Below are positions 1 to 5,007 of a stretch of 5,007 nt of DNA, piece by piece (the first letter of the stretch is position 1; every line of letters begins with the position of its first letter). The translations under genes were made by a program, and so were the position numbers. Source of the DNA: Verrucomicrobiia bacterium (GTDB taxonomy: Bacteria; Verrucomicrobiota; Verrucomicrobiia; Limisphaerales; JAUIHU01); the NCBI GenBank assembly GCA_030432175.1, contig JAUIHU010000394.1:1-5007 (forward strand). Direction: 5' to 3'. A model generated the notes under the pieces. The model did no database searches and had not been told where the DNA came from. It saw only the letters and a list, made by a program, of their open reading frames with translations.

Positions 1-1628
1 GAGCGAAAATTGCCGGACTGGAGTTTGTCGACTACGGAGATACGGACTCCCTGTCCGGAGCGGGAGCCTCTGGCGGAGTTGCCGGAAGGCCCGACAAGGA
101 TATTTCTTTTGGAGAAAATCCCAAAGAGTGGGTTCCAAAAACGCCTCCAACATTTTTCCTGGACTTCACCTCAATGGAGGCAGATCCATTTCCCGTAACC
201 TGGAACGATTTCAAGAAAAGCCTCCCTCAAATTCCGGATGAACAAAATGCCGCGCTGGTGATCCTGAAAGCTATCAACCATCCCTCCTTCAATACTGATG
301 AGATCAAGAAAACAGCCTCCTCCCTCTATGACTTTCACCCTTCCAATTCTCCTGAATCAGATCTGACGCCTGCTGAATGGAGCGCCATTGAAGCTTTAGT
401 TAACCAAACCAGCTCTCTGATTAATGAACTCAAAGCTATAACTCAGATGACCGCTGCGAAGTATCCGGTTGAATTTCTAGGAAATGCAGTTTGGTTCAAC
501 ATGCCGCTTCAGGAACATGTACTAAAAGTTAAGACTCTTGCAAACCTGCTTAGCCTGCATTCAGTCTACCATTTAAAGAAGGGCTCAGAGGAAGATTTTT
601 TTCAAATTCTGGAACTCCATGCGGATTTGATTCAAACATTAGATAATGAATGGACCACCGTGGATGTTTTGAGCAAGTGGGCAATACTTTCAAGAATGCT
701 GGATGACATAGCTTTATCATTCTCTAGTTTCGAACCGAGTACAGATAACATTGATCGCATATTAAAGATTCTTGAACGTTTCGATGTTAAAAAGGATACC
801 CAACGAATGCTGATCGGTGAACGCATGGTCCTGGTTGAACATCTCCAAAAAACTGCGGTTCAGGTCGCGAATGCAAAGCCAGGCGAAAAGTCCACAGATA
901 TCGCATCAGGTGAACGAGCCTACCTGAGGAATGGATCCCTCACCCCTCTGCTTTATTATATTGGATTACTGTCTTTGCCCAACCTTCCTCCCCCAGCGTC
1001 CCTCGGTGATATTCCAGCCCATAATTTTTCATCCTGCCTGACTGCCGACCTCAACGCAGCAGACCAGTTCTTTGATCTGACATTAAACAATCCACAAACG
1101 GGAAACTATCCTGAATTCTGGAGTTCATGGATCCAGTTAAATGAATGGAAAAATCAAATACTCACTCAAGGACATGTAGAATATGAAGGCTCCAGATATT
1201 CGCTGGATCAATTAAACGAGATGCTGTCCGAAACCACTGCTTCAAACATGAAACTGGATTCATTACAGTTTCAGGATATTCCTGTGTTGAGCCGCAATAA
1301 TCTAACCACTTTAGTAAACGTTTTTATAAAGGAAGCGGCTACTTTGACAAAAATCCGTTCACTTCAGGTAGGCATCCAGATTCTTCAATACCTGAACCAT
1401 CAGCAACTCCAATCAGTTCCAGATAATCTTCAAGACTTTGATTCGGATTTTCAAAACACATGGCCTGATGACCCATTTACCGGAAACTCGCTACAATACG
1501 AATCTCTTACAAATGGATTCCGGGTCTACAGCTTTGGAAGAGAACATCTGAAAGAACTCACTGGTTCAGAAGAACCAAAATATGATCTGTCAAATCCAGA
1601 GATTGAAACCATCATAAACATCAAATAA
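1..1628 (+). CDS. Uncharacterised helical envelope protein with pseudopilin-like C-terminal module (paralogue 1), 5' end missing
   Basis: I do not recognise a named gene, and its function is unknown. The frame is open from the first full codon at position 3 to the TAA at 1626-1628, giving at least 541 residues. The ATG at 174 is probably not the start. No Shine-Dalgarno sequence precedes it, and the residues just before it (LDFTS) align with residues 50-54 (LDFSS) of the third gene. No ATG, GTG or TTG occurs in frame between 3 and 174, so the start and any signal peptide lie left of the window. The 57 visible residues before Met174 form a Gly/Ser/Asp-rich, linker-like stretch. Numbering from that Met, landmarks are IPDEQNAALVIL (20-31), KWAI (168-171), GER (215-217), QGHVEYEG (332-339), DPFTG (433-437), YSFG (452-455) and a final NPEIE (474-478). 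It matches the third gene along its whole length, apart from an extra segment of about 24 residues between GER and DLTL. A lipoprotein like the third gene is likely but not visible. Confidence 0.85.
   Translation, partial: AKIAGLEFVDYGDTDSLSGAGASGGVAGRPDKDISFGENPKEWVPKTPPTFFLDFTSMEADPFPVTWNDFKKSLPQIPDEQNAALVILKAINHPSFNTDEIKKTASSLYDFHPSNSPESDLTPAEWSAIEALVNQTSSLINELKAITQMTAAKYPVEFLGNAVWFNMPLQEHVLKVKTLANLLSLHSVYHLKKGSEEDFFQILELHADLIQTLDNEWTTVDVLSKWAILSRMLDDIALSFSSFEPSTDNIDRILKILERFDVKKDTQRMLIGERMVLVEHLQKTAVQVANAKPGEKSTDIASGERAYLRNGSLTPLLYYIGLLSLPNLPPPASLGDIPAHNFSSCLTADLNAADQFFDLTLNNPQTGNYPEFWSSWIQLNEWKNQILTQGHVEYEGSRYSLDQLNEMLSETTASNMKLDSLQFQDIPVLSRNNLTTLVNVFIKEAATLTKIRSLQVGIQILQYLNHQQLQSVPDNLQDFDSDFQNTWPDDPFTGNSLQYESLTNGFRVYSFGREHLKELTGSEEPKYDLSNPEIETIINIK
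162..193 (+). repeat. Near-identical DNA segment shared by paralogues 1 and 3, copy A
   Basis: This segment matches 3435-3466 at 30 of 32 bases (differences at 169 and 188), with an unbroken 17-base identity from 171 to 187. It encodes DFTSMEADPFP at the junction between the linker and the folded domain. Similarity falls off sharply on the upstream side. It is a piece of the paralogy between two coding sequences, not an independent repeat element. Confidence 0.6.
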
Positions 1629-1686
1629 CCCTTCCAAATTCGGCATAAATCAGTGAATATTCCCAAATTCCTAATTTTCAATCGCT

Positions 1687-3234
1687 ATGAAAAAACCAGC
1701 GCTTCTTATTATAATCGTTTTATCGATCTTGTTCTTCATCCTGTTCCAATGGGACCAAATAATGCATTCCAAACATCTCGCAATTCAACAAGAAATTCAA
1801 AAAGTCCGCGAATTCGAAATAAACCGGAGATCCGAAGCTAAATCCGCTGCATTAAGGTTTTACGAAAAAATCAACCCTCCTATTCCTGACCACGAAAATG
1901 GAGCGCTAATTTTACAAAACGCCAGTGATTTAGTTCCACCTTCAGCCCTCAGCAAGCTCAAAGATTCTCGAAAAAAGCTATCATCACCTGAGACTCTTTC
2001 AGAATCTGATTGGATTACATTACGAGAAACACTGGAACAATGTGAACCTTTATTTGATCAGTTTAGAAAACTTGCAAGCTTTGATCGATTTAAGTATTCG
2101 TTGGATATAGAAGCGCACATAGAAGGCGAGTATTCTATTCCTTATATTACAAAATTGACCACATACGTTCAAGCGCTTGAATCAAGAGGTTTGATTCATC
2201 TTCACCAAAACAATCTCGACCAGGTTTTGGATACGATACAAACTCTGAATTCAATTCAAACTTCGCTTAGAAACGAATTATATTTTAATGCAGTCTACTT
2301 AAAATGGGCAATCACTAACACAATATATTCATTAACACAATCAACTCTCATTTCAGACGCGTCGGATGCTAAGATATTGGAGTTCTTGACCGATCTACCT
2401 GATAGATTTTTCCATGCGAATGATATGACAAATTTGATTCATTCTCATCGCCTGATTTGCTTGAACAATGTCCTTGGAATAGACCCTTTAAAACTCAATT
2501 CTTTTGATGACCTGAATTTGAAGCATGACGATGTAACAAGATCATTTAATGCCTTATTAAACTTATCCCCCAAAGACATCTCTGATCCAGCAAGCCCGAA
2601 ACTCATGGAAGAATATATTACTCATTCTATCCTCAAGGACATCCAACAAATGGATAGCCAGTTTCAGGTTTTGCTCAAATTGGTCGCTGAACCTTATACC
2701 GATCATTTTTGGAACAGAGTAGAATCCATGGCCCAAGACCTCAAATCTCAAGGCCATTTAATTTACAACGGGATTGTGTATCCAACTTCCAAAGCTGAGA
2801 GTTTTCTCAAATCCTCCTCTCCTGATGCTTTAAATCGATTTGAGTTGTTTCATTTGCAAATAGTAGAATTGCCACTCTTAACTGCAGCTCAGCTCGAGTT
2901 TTTCCATAGTTTTGCTCTGAAACATTGCTTAATTCTTGGAAGGCAACATAACATCCAGGCCGCTCGTATGCTGTTCCAATTCGCAGCCGACTCCCAACAA
3001 CCCTTTCCAGATAACCTTTCCAATTTCCCGGAAGATTTCCAGGCTAACTGGCCCATCGACCCATTTTCTGGAAATCCTCTTGCGTACCGATTTGAAGGAA
3101 ATCAGATTTGCATAAATTTTGATTACATTACTCGATTAACAGCACAAAATAATCGATTTAAACCAGCTGGCGCAAACAGCCATCACATGAAATTACAGGA
3201 GCTCCGCTTCAAAATTCCGGCATTCGAAAATTAA
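1687..3234 (+). CDS. Uncharacterised membrane-anchored helical protein, divergent paralogue 2
   Basis: Function is unknown. The 515-residue protein begins MKKP followed by a hydrophobic stretch (about residues 5-21, rich in I/L/F) and then a charged, probably coiled segment (30-60). This looks like an uncleaved signal anchor holding the domain outside the cytoplasmic membrane; no lipobox Cys is present. Family landmarks are IPDHENGALIL (66-76), SESDW (105-109), KWAI (206-209), QGHLIYNG (355-362) and WPIDPFSGNPLAY (455-467). It differs from its neighbours in three ways: the GER motif is replaced by HSHRL (about 252-256), the aromatic-Ser-aromatic-Gly strand after the DP motif is gone, and the last 30 residues do not match. 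Sampled lines are AT-rich (about 32% GC at 2041-2100 and 27% at 2281-2340). The ATG at 1687 places the anchor at the N-terminus, although no Shine-Dalgarno sequence is seen. It starts 58 bases after gene 1 and ends 50 bases before gene 3, so co-transcription is likely. Confidence 0.88.
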   Translation: MKKPALLIIIVLSILFFILFQWDQIMHSKHLAIQQEIQKVREFEINRRSEAKSAALRFYEKINPPIPDHENGALILQNASDLVPPSALSKLKDSRKKLSSPETLSESDWITLRETLEQCEPLFDQFRKLASFDRFKYSLDIEAHIEGEYSIPYITKLTTYVQALESRGLIHLHQNNLDQVLDTIQTLNSIQTSLRNELYFNAVYLKWAITNTIYSLTQSTLISDASDAKILEFLTDLPDRFFHANDMTNLIHSHRLICLNNVLGIDPLKLNSFDDLNLKHDDVTRSFNALLNLSPKDISDPASPKLMEEYITHSILKDIQQMDSQFQVLLKLVAEPYTDHFWNRVESMAQDLKSQGHLIYNGIVYPTSKAESFLKSSSPDALNRFELFHLQIVELPLLTAAQLEFFHSFALKHCLILGRQHNIQAARMLFQFAADSQQPFPDNLSNFPEDFQANWPIDPFSGNPLAYRFEGNQICINFDYITRLTAQNNRFKPAGANSHHMKLQELRFKIPAFEN

Positions 3235-3284
3235 CAAACTTCTCCGCCCCTGCATGCCTCTGTGATACAAACTTAAGAATAACA

Positions 3285-4817
3285 ATGAAAAACAACACCT
3301 TCTTTCTTCGGCTCTCACTCGCCCATGGCGTATTGCTTACTTCAGCTCTAATGTTCACTGGTTGTGGATCTTCTGAGGAACAAACGCTGGAGCTTTTGCC
3401 ATCTGACACATCAGCCACTCCGGCAGTGTCACTCGACTTCAGCTCAATGGAGGCAGATCCGTTTCCACTCACCATTGAAGAGTTTGAAAAACGCCAGTCC
3501 TCTATACCAGACGAAGAAAATGCAGCTTTGGTGGTATTAGCTGTAGCGGAGGCAATGGACCAACTGCACGCCGAGGAAATTCGTCGTCTCAGTCGCATTT
3601 TGCCAGCAGAGAATAAAAAACCGGACCAGTTAATGGAACCCGGAGAATGGAAGGAAGTCGAGCGACTGATCAGCCTGACAGATCCATCATTGATCAGTCT
3701 GGACCAAATCCTGACTCTGGATCAGGCAGCGTACCCGGTTGAGTTGAAAAAGGGAGACATGGCAAACACATTGATCCCCTACCTTGCGCCAGTAGCCAAT
3801 CTTTCCCGATTACTCCATCTGCGGAATAGTTATTATGTTCACATTGGCAACTGGGAAAAATCGTTAGAAACTTTAAAGCTGCAATTAGCTCTACAAAAAA
3901 CTCTGGAAAAAGAATGGTCTTCGCTTGCCCTTCTCACGAGTTGGGCAATTTGCAGAGGCGCATTGTTGGATGTCACCAATGCTCTTTCCGTCAAATCACT
4001 TCCAGCAGAAACCCGCTCCGAAATGTTGAGTCTGGTTCAATCCATTGATACCTCACGCGATCTGCATTCAGCGCTCAGTGGAGAACGGATGATTCTGATG
4101 GACTACTTCAGAACTTTTTCTGAAAAACCAAACTCTGCAGCCGGAAAAATCAAGTTGTTACTTTCGTCTTTAGGATCTGACAAAGAAGGGGCAAAACTCA
4201 TGGTTCGTTCAGACTATGTTGAAACTTCTATGGAAATGGACTTTGAAATGGCGAAGAAGTTCTACGATTTGACTTTGAATTCTCCGGTTCTGGGTGTGTA
4301 TCCGGAGTATTGGAAATCGTATGAAGCGATGCAGAAATTGTTAAAGGAAATTCAAACTCAGGGAACACTGGAATATGCAGGACTCAAAATGAATCCTGAA
4401 GAATTTCAACGACAGGTCCGCCAGGGTATGCGGCCCAAGATGGAATCCGACAAAGCAAAAATTGAAGAACTCCCGATCCTTTCCAGAATATTCATCACAG
4501 AAACGTCAACCATCCTTGAACGTCACGCCAACATCCAAACCCGCATAGCAGTTGCTGAAACCGCATTTCATACCTTGGAATATATAGAAAACAACGAAGG
4601 AACAATCCCTGCCAAACTGGAAGAGTTCAGCTCCGAATTTCAAAGCGCATGGCCCATGGATCCCTATACTGGAGAGCCTCTGCAATATCGTGGATCCAGA
4701 GACTCATTCAGAATCTTCAGTTACGGCAGTGAATACGTGAAACCATTACGAGGTGAGGGGCTTCCGGAGTTCAATCCATCCGATCCCGAAATCGAAACAG
4801 AAGTGTGGGTAAAGTAG
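3285..4817 (+). CDS. Predicted lipoprotein, helical with pseudopilin-like C-terminal module (paralogue 3)
   Basis: Function is unknown. The only complete lipoprotein-type member here has 510 residues. Its N-terminus is MKNN, then a hydrophobic region (about 6-25) ending in the lipobox-like MFTGC. Cys27 is the expected lipidation site, although Phe at -3 is less usual than Leu. A linker of about 23 residues follows, then LDFSSMEADPFP (50-61), IPDEENAALVVL (74-85), Trp122, a helical region around 176-234 containing SWAI (219-222), GER (266-268), YDLTLNSP (327-334), QGTLEYAG (359-366), and the C-terminal module: WPMDPYTGEPLQY (456-468), FSYG (478-481) and DPEIE (500-504). The helical part resembles the repeat-like helices of large uncharacterised planctomycete/verrucomicrobial families. 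The end resembles GspG (DPWGxPYxY, then SxGxDG), but without a prepilin N-terminus. The start is set by the signal peptide; upstream there is only a weak purine stretch (TTAAGAATAACA) and no clear Shine-Dalgarno sequence. Confidence 0.93.
   Translation: MKNNTFFLRLSLAHGVLLTSALMFTGCGSSEEQTLELLPSDTSATPAVSLDFSSMEADPFPLTIEEFEKRQSSIPDEENAALVVLAVAEAMDQLHAEEIRRLSRILPAENKKPDQLMEPGEWKEVERLISLTDPSLISLDQILTLDQAAYPVELKKGDMANTLIPYLAPVANLSRLLHLRNSYYVHIGNWEKSLETLKLQLALQKTLEKEWSSLALLTSWAICRGALLDVTNALSVKSLPAETRSEMLSLVQSIDTSRDLHSALSGERMILMDYFRTFSEKPNSAAGKIKLLLSSLGSDKEGAKLMVRSDYVETSMEMDFEMAKKFYDLTLNSPVLGVYPEYWKSYEAMQKLLKEIQTQGTLEYAGLKMNPEEFQRQVRQGMRPKMESDKAKIEELPILSRIFITETSTILERHANIQTRIAVAETAFHTLEYIENNEGTIPAKLEEFSSEFQSAWPMDPYTGEPLQYRGSRDSFRIFSYGSEYVKPLRGEGLPEFNPSDPEIETEVWVK
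3435..3466 (+). repeat. Near-identical DNA segment shared by paralogues 1 and 3, copy B
   Basis: This is the partner of the segment at 162-193. It encodes DFSSMEADPFP (residues 51-61 of the third gene), directly after the lipoprotein linker. The second paralogue has no counterpart. Confidence 0.6.
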
Positions 4818-4825
4818 CCAATAAA

Positions 4826-4865
4826 TGCTAAGGGGCGGTATCACAATTCACCCACCCCTTTAGCA
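4826..4865. terminator. Hairpin between convergent genes, possible two-way terminator
   Basis: TGCTAAGGGG (4826-4835) pairs with CCCCTTTAGCA (4855-4865), giving ten base pairs with one bulged T and a loop of about 19 bases. It sits almost exactly between the two converging stop codons. Read on the minus strand the stem is followed by TTTATT, a short T-rich tail that suits intrinsic termination of the right-hand gene. Read on the plus strand it is followed by AACTTATT, a poorer tail, so termination of the paralogue operon here is less certain. Confidence 0.55.
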
Positions 4866-4876
4866 AACTTATTCCG

Positions 4877-5007
4877 CTACCGCTCCCCAAGACACTTACA
4901 GTTTGTGCCACTGGTCATGTAACTCTCGTGCAACTTTTGCGCGGTGAGTTTGCATGTCACCCACTCCGCATGCCCATCAGCAAATCCCCAGTTCCATCCC
5001 GCAGCTC
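4877..5007 (-). CDS. C-terminal end of a probable prepilin-like (DUF1559 / H-X9-DG type) protein, partial
   Basis: Reading the minus strand from the right edge, with the first full codon at 5005-5003, gives 42 residues before a TAG at 4879-4877. They include GWNWGFADGHAEW (residues 3-15) and end with CKCLGER. The FADGHAEW pattern (Phe-x-Asp-Gly-His, then acidic and aromatic residues) is the hallmark near the C-terminus of the very numerous prepilin-type N-terminal-methylation-domain proteins of Planctomycetota, Verrucomicrobiota and Lentisphaerota. In that family an N-terminal cleavage/methylation motif and one hydrophobic helix make a pilin- or pseudopilin-like subunit of the envelope; those parts lie right of the window. 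The other two minus-strand frames in this stretch contain stops. The C-x-C close to the end is uncommon in my memory of the family. The gene converges on the third paralogue with 59 bases between stops. Coding status is fairly secure; the family call rests on one motif. Confidence 0.75.
   Translation of the reverse strand, partial: AAGWNWGFADGHAEWVTCKLTAQKLHESYMTSGTNCKCLGER

Noticed and set aside
10..198. Plus-strand 62-codon frame at the left edge
   Set aside because: It overlaps the open frame of gene 1 in another phase. The gene 1 frame has paralogue support right up to the overlap and this one has none.
1629..1686. Small palindrome GAATATTC and two copies of CAAATTC between genes 1 and 2
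   Set aside because: In a 58-base AT-rich gap such short matches are expected by chance. There is no stable stem or T-run to call a terminator.
1653..1841. Plus-strand 62-codon frame overlapping the start of gene 2
   Set aside because: It lies mostly inside gene 2 in another frame, and lacks the membrane anchor and family motifs that support the frame starting at 1687.
3235..3284. Possible extended -10 promoter (TGTGATACA) before gene 3
   Set aside because: The match to consensus is poor and no convincing -35 lies at the right distance. The short gap fits read-through from gene 2 as well.
3209..3598. Minus-strand open frame of 129 codons overlapping the end of gene 2 and the start of gene 3
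   Set aside because: It is antisense to two well-supported genes, Ser-rich without a recognisable motif, and spans a gene boundary. Its similarity to the short minus-strand frame at 32-214 only mirrors the shared sense-strand segment at 162-193 and 3435-3466.
1..5007. Mobile element, CRISPR array, tRNA or rRNA
   Set aside because: No transposase-like protein, terminal inverted repeats, regularly spaced direct repeats or structured-RNA signatures were seen. The window is almost fully occupied by the four coding regions.

Overview
The window holds a tandem run of three related plus-strand genes, followed by the tail of a fourth, convergent gene on the minus strand. Nearly all of it is coding. 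The three paralogues are large (at least 541, 515 and 510 residues), mostly helical, envelope-type proteins with no recognisable catalytic motif. Each has an IPDxxNxAL motif near the start of the domain, a conserved W-A-I in the middle, a QGxxxYxG motif, and a C-terminal W-P-x-D-P-[FY]-[TS]-G module. That last module resembles the C-terminal part of the major type II pseudopilin GspG. I know this layout from uncharacterised proteins of Planctomycetota and Verrucomicrobiota. The minus-strand tail carries FADGHAEW, typical of the C-terminus of the abundant prepilin-like (DUF1559 / H-X9-DG type) proteins of the same bacteria. A PVC-group bacterium, probably Verrucomicrobiota or a relative, is therefore the best guess. 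It rests on motif memory, not on a search.

Layout: 1-1628 is the first paralogue, cut by the left edge; its first visible ATG (174) is internal and the reading frame stays open to the edge. After 58 bases, 1687-3234 is the second and most divergent paralogue, which starts with an uncleaved-looking membrane anchor. After 50 bases, 3285-4817 is the third, with a lipoprotein signal peptide (C27). A 59-base gap containing a hairpin separates it from the minus-strand gene tail, 4877-5007.

How they may work together: same strand and short gaps without an obvious terminator suggest one transcript for the three paralogues. Two different membrane tethers are visible (transmembrane helix and lipid), and the domains are expected outside the cytoplasmic membrane. 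Function is unknown. The pseudopilin-like C-terminal module, next to a probable prepilin-family gene, hints at a link to the secretion/pilus-like apparatus, but that is inference.
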